Shown piece after piece: positions 26,109 to 36,392 of a stretch of 64,000 bases of DNA. A model generated the notes under the pieces. It saw only the letters and a list, made by a program, of their open reading frames with translations, ran no database searches and was not told the DNA's origin. The DNA comes from Fictibacillus phosphorivorans. Its GTDB lineage: Bacteria; Bacillota; Bacilli; Bacillales; Fictibacillaceae. Position numbers and translations under genes: made by a program. Location: positions 124,001-188,000 of the forward strand of contig NZ_JAMBOR010000005.1 of the NCBI RefSeq assembly GCF_023715845.1, written 5' to 3'. The number at the start of each line of letters is the position of its first letter. The stretch's first letter is position 1.

Positions 26109-29100
26109 GTGAATAAGTTACGGTGTTTCCTCGTTGTCTCTCTCTCGGTTTTTGTGGCAGCCGGCATGATGCAGTCTGTTTATGCAGTACCGCCATCTGA
26201 TGCAGACCATGTTCGCATTTTAGACGAGCGGCCAGCGCAATCATCCAAACATGATGAGCCGCATACGGTTATTGAAAGTGAAAATGGGATCACGCTTGTC
26301 ACCAACCATCATACGGAAACGATTGGGGATGGTGTCCAATTAACGACCTTCGAACGTTTCGATGCCCGTGGGTGGCTGAACGGTGAAATGATGAAAGTAG
26401 ATTTGGCGGATGGCTCCGTTTTTGCTGATATTCTGCACCCTGGCATTGTGTCTAAAGCTGAGCTTCTATCAGAAACAGCGAATCGCGAAGGCGCAATAGC
26501 AGGTGTGAACGGCGACTTTTTTGATATCAATGGAACAAAAGCACCGGTCGGCGCAGAGGTTCAGGATGGGAATCTACTAAAAGGGGCAGCGACTGGCAGA
26601 GAGAAATCGGCCGGAGTGGATGCAAACGGAATCGGGCAGATTGCAGATGTCCTCCTGGAAGGAACGATCACGTTTAATGAAACCTCCTATACACTGACTT
26701 CCTTTAACCAGTACGCTATACCGGCGAATGGAATCGGCTTGTATTCTTCCATTTGGGGAAGTGCTTCGAGAAGTGGAGTCGCTGGCAGCAGTAACTCCGT
26801 ACATGAAGTAAGAGTTCAAAATGGAAGAGTCATAGAAAGCCATCCGGGTATTTCTGATGAACCTATTCCTGAAGACACACTTGTCTTGATCGGACGTGAA
26901 GCGGGGGATGCAATCTTGCAGCAGCTAACCGCAGGGCAGGAGATCGCGGTTCAATACGCACCGAAAGTCTCTAATGGCAACCCATTCAATTTCGCCATTG
27001 GAGGGGACCCTGTTCTTGTCAAAGATGGTGAGGTGCAAGAGGTGGACGATTCTGTTGTTGCCCCACGAACGGCAGTCGGCTATTCGGCTGACGGGAAACA
27101 GATGTACCTTGTGACAGTCGATGGCAGGCAGACAAGCAGTCGTGGGCTGACTCTCTATGAATTAGGAGAGCTGATGAAAGAGTTTGGAGCTTATCAGGCA
27201 CTTAATCTGGATGGCGGCGGTTCGACAACAATGGTCGCCCGAACTCCTGGTGAGAAACAAGTGGACATCGTCAACAGTCCGTCTGACGGAATCGAACGAG
27301 CCGTCCCGAACGGAATTGGCCTTTTTACCGAAAAGGGGACGGGTAAACTTTTCGGAATGAACGTGTCGACTGAGTCAGAGATTGAAAATTCGGACCGGGT
27401 CTTTCCGGGGCTAACCAGAAAGTTTTCATCGAAAGGTTTTGACAATGTATATGATCCGATACAAACGGGAGAAGTAAAATGGCGAGCCATTCCCGGATCG
27501 GTCGGGAAGCTGGATGATGATGGTTTATTTCATGCCGCTCGATCAGGAAAAGGAAATATTGAAGCCCAACACAAACACATTAAAGGAACTAATCCGGTTA
27601 CGGTTTTGGAGAAGTTAGAAAGAATAGAAGCAGATGTTCCGAGACTTGGTCTTGCTGAGGGAGCCACCGGGGAGTTCTATATAAAAGGATATGACAAGAA
27701 CGGATATTCCGCACCCATCGAACCTCAAGATGTGAATGTAGATTTTGACGAGTCTGTTATTGATGTAAAGCCGAATTCAGACGGTTCCTTCTCTGTTCAA
27801 ACAAAAACCGACGAAGGTTCTACCTTAGTGAAAGCCACGGTAAAAGGGAAAGAAGCCTTTCTTCCGGTTACAGTAGGATTAAAGACAGAACATGTTTCAA
27901 CGATGGAAACACTGGCTGAGTGGAGATTCTCTTCGGCTCGCGGTTCTGGTGTGATACAGACCGGGGAAGGTAAAAGTGGAAACGGGATCAAAGTCAGCTT
28001 CGACTTTACGCAATCAACGGGAACGCGTACGGCAAACGTTCATCCGGTCAATCCTCTCTTCCTGCCAGGAGAACCCCGATCGATCGGTCTTTGGGTAAAA
28101 GGGAACGGCAAAGGAGAATGGATGTCATTTACAACAAAAGGGTCTGACGGAAGCAATCATTACCTTTACGGACCATATGTCACGTGGACAGGCTGGAAAA
28201 AAATTGAGATACCTGTCCCTTCTGGTGTGAAATATCCGCTCGAGCTAAAGACAATAGGAGCGATTGAAACCAATCAGGCGAATCAATACACGGATGAACT
28301 CGTATACGATGATCTAACAGTAAAAGTAAGCCCGACTGTGGAAGTACCGGTAGTACTGAAAAAGGAAGACTCGATCATCTTGCAAAACGCAGAAATTGGA
28401 GAAGACCGCTGGAAGTTCGCTGTCATGGCGGATAGCCAGTTTATCGCCGCCAATCCAAACAGCCAGCAAGTACGTATGGCAAGAGAAAGCTTGCGACAGA
28501 TTGTGAAGGAAAAACCGGACTTCTTAATCATCGGCGGGGATTTTGTGGATACAGCTTATACCCAAGATTTTGATCTGGCCAAGCAGATCCTGGAAGAAGA
28601 AATAGGAGATCAGATTCCGGTCTATTATATTCCAGGTAATCACGAAATCATGGGTACCGGGAACCTGGACAACTTCTTGCACGCATTTAAAGAAAACAAT
28701 TTCTTCTTCACCCATAAAGGCACACAGTTTGCGCTTATGGATTCATCAACCGGCAGTTTACGCACATCAGATTTCGAACAGTTGGTTGTCTTTAAAAACA
28801 TGCTCGAAAAAGCAGCGAAAGATCCGGCCATCAAAAATCTAGTTGTTCTGGAGCATCATCCGACAAGGGATCCGCTTTCTACACAAAACAGCCAACTGAC
28901 AGACCGGAAAGAAGCTGAACTGTTGGAGAAGTGGCTGACGGAATTTAGAGAAGAATCCAAAGGAAAAGGCGTTCTTCATGTTTCCGGTCACGCACATACG
29001 GTAAATGTTGAACGAGTAGACGGCGTACCGTATATGGTTGTCGGTCCTACAGGAAAAGCCCCATATGGTCCTCCTGATGCTGGCGGTTTCCATGAGTGGA

Positions 29101-29525
29101 CCATGTTCGGAATCGATCCTACGCCAATTCCGTCACAAGCGAACGGACCAGAGAGATCAAGTGAACAGAGTCCGATTCGTGATACAGAATGGGTACGGGC
29201 AGAGGTCAATCCGCTTCTTGAAGAGGTAACGATGGATGCACCAGAAACAATGTTAGCAGGTGAGACAGTAAAAGTGGACGCGACTGGACATCAGGCAGGA
29301 AACGTTAACTTCCCATTGCGATACCCAGCAAGCGTCAACTGGAGTGGAAGTGACAATCTCTTTATTGGAACTGGTGAAGCTCTAGATCAGGCAAAAAAAT
29401 CAAACCCATACATTGCTGTCTTTGACACCGCCACACAAGAACTGACTGGCCTCCATCAAGGAGAGATTCTCCTAAGGGTAGAATCAAACGGCACGTTAGC
29501 TGAAAAAAGAATAACCATTCACTAG
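26109..29525 (+). CDS. Secreted two-enzyme protein: phosphodiester glycosidase (NAGPA/DUF2233) plus calcineurin-like phosphoesterase
   Basis: 1138 residues from GTG 26109 (AGGAGGAG upstream) with a signal peptide ending near VYA. Residues about 55-420 form the NAGPA-like phosphodiester glycosidase domain (AGVNGDFFDINGTKAPVG, APRTAVGYSADGK, LNLDGGGSTTMV). Residues 420-590 look like Ig/Big-type spacers; 590-750 a jelly-roll carbohydrate-binding-like domain; 755-1010 a metallophosphoesterase with MADSQF, IIGGDFVDT, YYIPGNHEIMG and LHVSGHAHTVN. A further beta domain closes it. The pair could remove sugar-1-phosphate caps and then phosphate from a wall or extracellular phosphodiester polymer. Single gene with its own terminator. 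Confidence 0.9.
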   Translation: MNKLRCFLVVSLSVFVAAGMMQSVYAVPPSDADHVRILDERPAQSSKHDEPHTVIESENGITLVTNHHTETIGDGVQLTTFERFDARGWLNGEMMKVDLADGSVFADILHPGIVSKAELLSETANREGAIAGVNGDFFDINGTKAPVGAEVQDGNLLKGAATGREKSAGVDANGIGQIADVLLEGTITFNETSYTLTSFNQYAIPANGIGLYSSIWGSASRSGVAGSSNSVHEVRVQNGRVIESHPGISDEPIPEDTLVLIGREAGDAILQQLTAGQEIAVQYAPKVSNGNPFNFAIGGDPVLVKDGEVQEVDDSVVAPRTAVGYSADGKQMYLVTVDGRQTSSRGLTLYELGELMKEFGAYQALNLDGGGSTTMVARTPGEKQVDIVNSPSDGIERAVPNGIGLFTEKGTGKLFGMNVSTESEIENSDRVFPGLTRKFSSKGFDNVYDPIQTGEVKWRAIPGSVGKLDDDGLFHAARSGKGNIEAQHKHIKGTNPVTVLEKLERIEADVPRLGLAEGATGEFYIKGYDKNGYSAPIEPQDVNVDFDESVIDVKPNSDGSFSVQTKTDEGSTLVKATVKGKEAFLPVTVGLKTEHVSTMETLAEWRFSSARGSGVIQTGEGKSGNGIKVSFDFTQSTGTRTANVHPVNPLFLPGEPRSIGLWVKGNGKGEWMSFTTKGSDGSNHYLYGPYVTWTGWKKIEIPVPSGVKYPLELKTIGAIETNQANQYTDELVYDDLTVKVSPTVEVPVVLKKEDSIILQNAEIGEDRWKFAVMADSQFIAANPNSQQVRMARESLRQIVKEKPDFLIIGGDFVDTAYTQDFDLAKQILEEEIGDQIPVYYIPGNHEIMGTGNLDNFLHAFKENNFFFTHKGTQFALMDSSTGSLRTSDFEQLVVFKNMLEKAAKDPAIKNLVVLEHHPTRDPLSTQNSQLTDRKEAELLEKWLTEFREESKGKGVLHVSGHAHTVNVERVDGVPYMVVGPTGKAPYGPPDAGGFHEWTMFGIDPTPIPSQANGPERSSEQSPIRDTEWVRAEVNPLLEEVTMDAPETMLAGETVKVDATGHQAGNVNFPLRYPASVNWSGSDNLFIGTGEALDQAKKSNPYIAVFDTATQELTGLHQGEILLRVESNGTLAEKRITIH

Positions 29526-29533
29526 TGTTCTAT

Positions 29534-29574
29534 GAAAAGTAACTTCCTCCTAAACGAGGATAGTTACTTTTTTG
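29534..29574 (+). terminator. Terminator after the phosphodiester glycosidase gene
   Basis: AAAAGTAACT-TCCTC pairs with GAGGA-TAGTTACTTTT around a CTAAAC loop, followed by TTTTGTTTTG. Confidence 0.88.
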
Positions 29575-29618
29575 TTTTGTATAGGACAGTGAGTTACTAA
29601 AGTAACAGATAAAGTTTT

Positions 29619-29689
29619 AGTTAAATTTTTAGTAAAAACAATTGACTGATAATTCGTAGTAGTTTACTATTTTACTGAAGGCGCTTTCA
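29619..29689 (+). promoter_or_regulatory. Promoter with operator repeats and cre for the galactan importer operon
   Basis: TTGACT (29642-29647), 17-base spacer, TACTAT (29665-29670). Immediately upstream is AGTTAAATTTTTAGTAAAAA (29619-29638), two AGTWAAA words 12 bases apart; the same 20-mer with two changes precedes the GH2 promoter at 36274. Just downstream, 29676-29689 reads TGAAAGCGCCTTCA on the minus strand, 13 of 14 against the cre consensus. This suits substrate-specific control plus CcpA repression at the start site. Confidence 0.72.
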
Positions 29690-29731
29690 TCGGGTGTCAA
29701 ATTAGAGGGGAAATGAAAGGGGAAACCATTT

Positions 29732-31006
29732 ATGAGATTAACGAAGTTTTTAGCAATAAGTCTTTCAGTTGTTTTGTTGCTGGCAGGTTGTTCAAGCTCT
29801 TCGTCTGATTCTGAAAAGACTGCAGATGGTAAGATTAAAATTTCCTTTATTAACGGATTTACAGGTGGAGACGGCGCCTATATGAAAAAAATCACAGATG
29901 CCTTCAATGAGTCTCAAGATAAATATGTCGTTACAGAGCTACAGGAAAAAGACCACTATACGAAGTTTAAATCAGGTAATTATGACCTTGTTGTCGTCCA
30001 CGGAAACAACCTTGAAACCTATAACCAGGATGGTCTGATCCAAGATATTAGTCCTGTTATTAAAAAGGCAGGGATTAAGGAATCTGACTTTCATCAGGCT
30101 GGTTTAGATATTGCTAAACTGGATGGCGATATGTTTGCAGTTCCACTGGATATTCACCCGTTAACCATGTTTTACAATAAAGATCTGACGGCGGAAGCCC
30201 CGAAAACATATGAAGATTTAAAAGCGCTAAATACAAAGCTTCAGTCTCAAAGTAAAGATACGTATACTCTCGGTGTTCCTTCCAGCGGTTTGGTAGAGTT
30301 CTACATGCTGATGATTGCGGCTCAAAATGGCATCGAATTGAAAGATGGCAAACAATTAAACTTTGCTCAAGAGAAATATGCTGATGCCCTGATGCAGTTC
30401 CACGATATGGTTTGGAAAGACAAGGTATCACCTCCTAAATTAGGTCTGGATGGTGAGTTCCAAACATTCATGAAAGAAGCAAAAGAAGGGAAGGCGTATA
30501 AAACTGCAGTGGCTATTACTGGACCCTGGTTTTATGGAGCAGCGAAAGAAAAGTATGGGGATAAGCTTGGCGTAGCACCAATTCCGCAGATCGGTTCAGA
30601 ACTAGCTGCTTACGGAAACGCTCATACGATCGCTCTTTCTTCTAAAGTTGAGGATGAAAAGGTAAAAGAGGGGATTGCTGAATACTTGAAATTCATGTTT
30701 ACGCCAGAAAACCTGCTCAACTGGGCGGATGGCGGACAAGCTCCGGTACACCTTGCTACACTTGAAAAAGTTGAAGCAGAACAAGAAAAGTATCAGATTG
30801 CTTTCCAAAACGCTAAGCAGTTCGAAAACTATGTAAGTCCACCACAGGTTTATCAATTTGGGGAACAGATGCGTTACATGAACGAATCGGTATTTAGTAA
30901 ACTCGTAACGACAGAGAATTTTACTAAAAAAGAGTTGATGAAAGAACTCAAGAAAGCAACAAAGCTTGCAGAACAGGTAGCAGCTACTGCACCCCAAAAT
31001 GAATAG
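29732..31006 (+). CDS. Sugar ABC importer solute-binding lipoprotein (galactan locus)
   Basis: 424 residues with lipobox LLAGCSS (Cys about 20). Family 1 solute-binding fold: ISFINGFTGGDGAYMKKITDAFN, YDLVVVHGNN, VPLDIHPLTMFYNK. It leads an operon with two permeases, an intracellular GH43 enzyme and a LacI regulator, and the Leloir genes follow. Expected ligand: galacto- or arabino-oligosaccharides; that is inference from context. Confidence 0.9.
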   Translation: MRLTKFLAISLSVVLLLAGCSSSSSDSEKTADGKIKISFINGFTGGDGAYMKKITDAFNESQDKYVVTELQEKDHYTKFKSGNYDLVVVHGNNLETYNQDGLIQDISPVIKKAGIKESDFHQAGLDIAKLDGDMFAVPLDIHPLTMFYNKDLTAEAPKTYEDLKALNTKLQSQSKDTYTLGVPSSGLVEFYMLMIAAQNGIELKDGKQLNFAQEKYADALMQFHDMVWKDKVSPPKLGLDGEFQTFMKEAKEGKAYKTAVAITGPWFYGAAKEKYGDKLGVAPIPQIGSELAAYGNAHTIALSSKVEDEKVKEGIAEYLKFMFTPENLLNWADGGQAPVHLATLEKVEAEQEKYQIAFQNAKQFENYVSPPQVYQFGEQMRYMNESVFSKLVTTENFTKKELMKELKKATKLAEQVAATAPQNE

Positions 31007-31021
31007 GTTAAGAAAATCAAA

Positions 31022-31057
31022 AAGAGTGGATTTGCCCAACCTAGGGCAGCCACTCTT
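31022..31057 (+). other. Hairpin between binding-protein and permease genes
   Basis: AAGAGTGG and CCACTCTT enclose a second small GCCC/GGGC stem. No T-run follows. Such hairpins after the binding-protein gene commonly protect that part of the message and lower permease expression; that role is inferred. Confidence 0.65.
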
Positions 31058-31122
31058 CATTTATAAAAAGAATGATTCAGAAACATAGAGGGGACGAACT
31101 GTTCTTTCGGATGGAGGTCAAC

Positions 31123-32019
31123 ATGTATAAAGGAGCTTCCCATAAAATCTGGTCTGTACTCATGGTATCGCCATTTGTTATTCTCTTTCTCTTGTTTTGG
31201 GCGCTTCCGCTTGCATTAGGTGTTTGGGTGAGTCTTCATAACTGGAATATTTCTTCTGGGAATCTGGGATTTGTCAGCCTGGACAACTATAAATCGATAC
31301 TTACTCCTGGTACGCTGTACTATGACCTTTTTATGAAAGGCTTAAAAAACACCTTATATTTCGTGGTAATCAGTGTACCGCCGCTCGTGTTAATCAGTCT
31401 TGGTCTGGCATTGATCATTGATAACCTTCCAAGAAAGCTTAAACCCATTTACCGTACGATTTTCTTTATCTCTTATTCTATTTCCGTAACGGCTGTATCT
31501 GCTATTTTTCTATGGCTGTTCAACGGAAATGGTGGTTATTTTAATAATGTCTTGGAGTCCATAGGAGTCATAAGGGAGCCGATCAACTGGCTTGGTGAAC
31601 AGCCGTATGCTTGGTTAACCATCCTGATTACGACCATATGGTGGACCATCGGCTTTAACATGATGCTGTTTATCAATGCGTTAGATGAAGTAGATGCTGC
31701 TCTTTATGAGGCAGCGGATTTAGACGGTGCGGGAGCTTTCTCCAAGTTCATCTCGGTAACTTGGCCGCAGATTAGGAATGTTGCCTTTTTTATCATTATT
31801 ATGACGGTGATTGCTTCCTTTAACCTTTATGGACAAACGAAACTCATTACGGGTGGCGGACCGGAACAATCAACGAATTCGCTTATCATGAATATCCAGA
31901 CTTCTGTATTCGGCATGAACCAGCTTGGGATTGGTTCTGCGATGGCCATAATCATGGGACTGATCATGATGGTCATTATCGTTCTCCAATACTGGCTTTC
32001 ATACCGGAATAAAGAGTAA
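31123..32019 (+). CDS. Sugar ABC permease (MalF/UgpA type), galactan locus
   Basis: 298 residues from ATG 31123, with GGAGG seven bases upstream; the frame is open back to 31072 but that start has no ribosome site. Six membrane helices; EAA loop AALYEAADLDGAGAFSKFISV. First permease of the importer. Confidence 0.9.
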   Translation: MYKGASHKIWSVLMVSPFVILFLLFWALPLALGVWVSLHNWNISSGNLGFVSLDNYKSILTPGTLYYDLFMKGLKNTLYFVVISVPPLVLISLGLALIIDNLPRKLKPIYRTIFFISYSISVTAVSAIFLWLFNGNGGYFNNVLESIGVIREPINWLGEQPYAWLTILITTIWWTIGFNMMLFINALDEVDAALYEAADLDGAGAFSKFISVTWPQIRNVAFFIIIMTVIASFNLYGQTKLITGGGPEQSTNSLIMNIQTSVFGMNQLGIGSAMAIIMGLIMMVIIVLQYWLSYRNKE

Positions 32020-32034
32020 AGGAAGTGGAAAAAG

Positions 32035-32865
32035 ATGAAAAGATCAACGAGAAAGAGCCTTCCGATCATCATAGTGGCAACAATCATTGCTATTTTGTTC
32101 TTGCTGCCTTTGGTCTGGATGGTGTTTACATCTTTTAAGACGCTAAGCGAATCGATGGCAAGCTCAAACATTCTGCCTTCAGCATGGACGATGGAGAATT
32201 ACGTAAGTGTTTTCTCATCCGTGAGTGAAGCACCTATTTTCAGGTGGCTGTTCAATACCGCTCTCATTACAGCTGTAGGGACGTTTTTAGTTGTTATGAT
32301 CGATGTTTTGGCTGCCTATTCATTAGCTAGATTGAATGTGCCAGGGAAGAAAGTAATATTGGGGATGGTTTTTGCGGCGCTTGCGATCCCAGGAATCGTT
32401 ACGCTTTTTCCTGCTTTCTATATGTTCAAAGAGGCCGGCCTTCTTGATACGTATGTCCCGTTGATCCTTCCTTATACAGCGAGTACAATGGGTGTGTTTT
32501 TAATGTACAACTTCCTCATATCGTTTCCAAAAGATCTAGAAGAAGCAGCGTATATAGACGGAGCCTCACAGTGGCAGATCTTGTACCATGTTATTTTTCC
32601 GACAATAAAACCGGTAGCCATGACGCTTGGTGTAATTACCTTCCTTGGCATCTATAATGACTTTCTATGGCCCTCACTCGTCACGAACTCGAATGACATG
32701 AAAACCATTACACTCGGGATTGCTACCTTAATTCAGGGCGCTAACTTCGTCAATCCGGCGAAAATGATGGCATCCACCGTTATTGCGACGATCCCGGGAA
32801 TCGTTGTTTTCTTGATCGCCAACAAATATATCGTAAAAAGCGTGACAAACACAGGAATTAAGTAA
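32035..32865 (+). CDS. Sugar ABC permease (MalG/UgpE type), galactan locus
   Basis: 276 residues, 15 bases after its partner, RBS AAAGGAAGTGG. Six helices starting ATIIAILFLLPLVWMVFTSFK; EAA loop DLEEAAYIDGASQWQILYHV. No ATP-binding subunit follows, so a shared ATPase from elsewhere is required. Confidence 0.9.
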   Translation: MKRSTRKSLPIIIVATIIAILFLLPLVWMVFTSFKTLSESMASSNILPSAWTMENYVSVFSSVSEAPIFRWLFNTALITAVGTFLVVMIDVLAAYSLARLNVPGKKVILGMVFAALAIPGIVTLFPAFYMFKEAGLLDTYVPLILPYTASTMGVFLMYNFLISFPKDLEEAAYIDGASQWQILYHVIFPTIKPVAMTLGVITFLGIYNDFLWPSLVTNSNDMKTITLGIATLIQGANFVNPAKMMASTVIATIPGIVVFLIANKYIVKSVTNTGIK

Positions 32866-32922
32866 TTTGTACAGTTGATTTATTAATGAAGTAAAAACGA
32901 ATATAATGAACAGGAGAGTATG

Positions 32923-34879
<1,957 letters not shown>

Positions 34880-34880
34880 A

Positions 34881-34930
34881 AAGGGTTGAACTCAAAAGCT
34901 TCGTAACTTTTGAGTTCAAGCCCTTTTTTT
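34881..34930 (+). terminator. Strong terminator after the GanR-like gene
   Basis: AAGGG-TTGAACTCAAAAG pairs with CTTTTGAGTTCAA-GCCCTT over about 18 bases, then TTTTTTT. Confidence 0.92.
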
Positions 34931-34945
34931 ATATCAAGCAAAGCC

Positions 34946-35062
34946 AGTTTGAGCGAAAACCCACCCATTTTGAGCGAAGATAAGCAATTTTGAGCGTAGG
35001 TCGGTGATTCTGAGCGTAACGCGAGGATTTTGAGCGAAAAGTGAGCCATCTTGAGCGAACGT
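34946..35062 (+). repeat. GAGCG array (copy G), a second periodic intergenic word
   Basis: Six GAGCG marks, mostly preceded by TTTT, start at 34951, 34972, 34992, 35012, 35032 and 35053: intervals 21-20-20-20-21. Spacers are unrelated to each other. Like copies A, E and F it lies between convergent genes, next to a terminator, but the word and interval pattern differ from the TATG grid. The remaining 90 bases before the minus-strand GH43 gene hold a CTCTTTAAAAGAG palindrome. Confidence 0.85.
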
Positions 35063-35154
35063 GTAACAGAATTAAAGAACACGTACCGTGAAAATATATT
35101 GCGCTCTTTAAAAGAGTTTGAAGTTGATCAGCCTCTTTTCATCCCGAGCATGAC

Positions 35155-36189
35155 TTATTTTTTATTTAGGAAAGGCGGAGACTGCTCTTCTTCACCAGGA
35201 ACTCCGTTTTTTACACGAGGCCATCCATCCTTCCAAACAATAGGGTCAATAAAAAGAGGACGGCGAGTCGCACCGTTATCCAGCTTAGGCTGCTTTTTAT
35301 CGATGGCGTGGTAAATGATCCAATCTTTCTTCTTATCGTCTGTAACGATTGCATTGTGACCAGGACCTATATAGGTTTCTCCGCCAGTTATTACAGGAGT
35401 ACCTTCAGAAACAAGAATATCCACGCCTTTTTTATCTACATAGGGTCCTTTTATAGATTTTGATCGAGCAGCGGCAACCCGATAAGTACTATTTCTTCCT
35501 TCACAGCATGATCCTAGAGAACCGAAGAAATAATAATAGCCATCGCGTTTAATCATATATGGCGCTTCGTATGCATTTCCTGCTATCTGAAAGATTTCTC
35601 CTTCTGTTTTTGTTCCGTCCTCTGACAGTTCAACTCCGTATATGCCATGGAAGCTTCCCCAGAATAGATAAGGAATTCCGTTATCCTCGATAAAGAAAGG
35701 ATCAATGGAGTTTTCTACACCAATTTCACTGCTTCTTAATACTTGTCCTTGATCCTGAAAGGGGCCGCCTGGTGAATCACTCGTTGCTACCCCGATGCCA
35801 GGATCATAGTCTCCCCAAGTGGAGAGAGAGTAGTAGAGATAATACTTTCCGTTATAACGCTGAATATCAGGAGCCCATAAACCACCCTGCTTCCACGTTG
35901 GCCGACCTTTTTCCGTAAAGGCATCTCCGACGAATTTCCAGTCTGTTAGATTCGAAGATTTAATAATGGGTATATATTTTGCGCCCTTGCCATCGCCCCA
36001 ATCATCTTCTGTGCCATAAGCATAATAGTTTCCATCTTTCCCCTTGATCATAGAAGGATCAGCCAGGACTGGTTCAAACACGGGGTTTTGGAACTGTGAA
36101 TGATCCCTGCTCGTTTCTTCTTTTGAACAGCCACTTATGAAAATAAGGCTGACTGCCAAGATGGACAACAATGAGTTTGCTATTTTCAA
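35155..36189 (-). CDS. Secreted GH43 lipoprotein, arabinan endo-1,5-alpha-L-arabinosidase-like
   Basis: 344 residues from TTG 36189, which has AAAGGATGG nine bases upstream and gives a clean lipoprotein signal (MKIANSLLSILAVSLIFISG then Cys at 21). ATG 36201 is in frame but overlaps the ribosome site. GH43 motifs: LADPSMIK (base Asp), GGLWAPDIQRYNGKYYLYYS, SIDPFFIED, YEAPYMI (acid Glu) and GPGHNAIV (His of the calcium site). Acts outside the cell to make fragments for the importer. It is transcribed against the rest of the locus. Confidence 0.88.
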   Translation of the reverse strand: MKIANSLLSILAVSLIFISGCSKEETSRDHSQFQNPVFEPVLADPSMIKGKDGNYYAYGTEDDWGDGKGAKYIPIIKSSNLTDWKFVGDAFTEKGRPTWKQGGLWAPDIQRYNGKYYLYYSLSTWGDYDPGIGVATSDSPGGPFQDQGQVLRSSEIGVENSIDPFFIEDNGIPYLFWGSFHGIYGVELSEDGTKTEGEIFQIAGNAYEAPYMIKRDGYYYFFGSLGSCCEGRNSTYRVAAARSKSIKGPYVDKKGVDILVSEGTPVITGGETYIGPGHNAIVTDDKKKDWIIYHAIDKKQPKLDNGATRRPLFIDPIVWKDGWPRVKNGVPGEEEQSPPFLNKK

Positions 36190-36273
36190 TAAATATACCA
36201 TCCTTTCATGAATTTTCAGAAAACGACTACACTTCTCATCATAAAGAAGTAAAAGAAGCACTTCAAACTTTTG

Positions 36274-36354
36274 AGTTAAAAATTTAGTAAAAATTTAAGT
36301 AAAATCATTGACGCTGTTTTACCCATCTACTAGAATGAATATAAAGCGCTTTCA
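36274..36354 (+). promoter_or_regulatory. Promoter with three AGTWAAA repeats and cre for the GH2-Leloir operon
   Basis: TTGACG (36308-36313), 17-base spacer, TAGAAT (36331-36336). Upstream AGTTAAA, AGTAAAA and AGTAAAA start at 36274, 36286 and 36298, exactly 12 bases apart; the first two match the 29619 site in 18 of 20 bases. ATAAAGCGCTTTCA at 36341-36354 is a 12 of 14 cre match right at the expected start site. Confidence 0.72.
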
Positions 36355-36392
36355 ATAATGGGCTGAAATAGGTTTGAAAAGGAGAGATAGAG

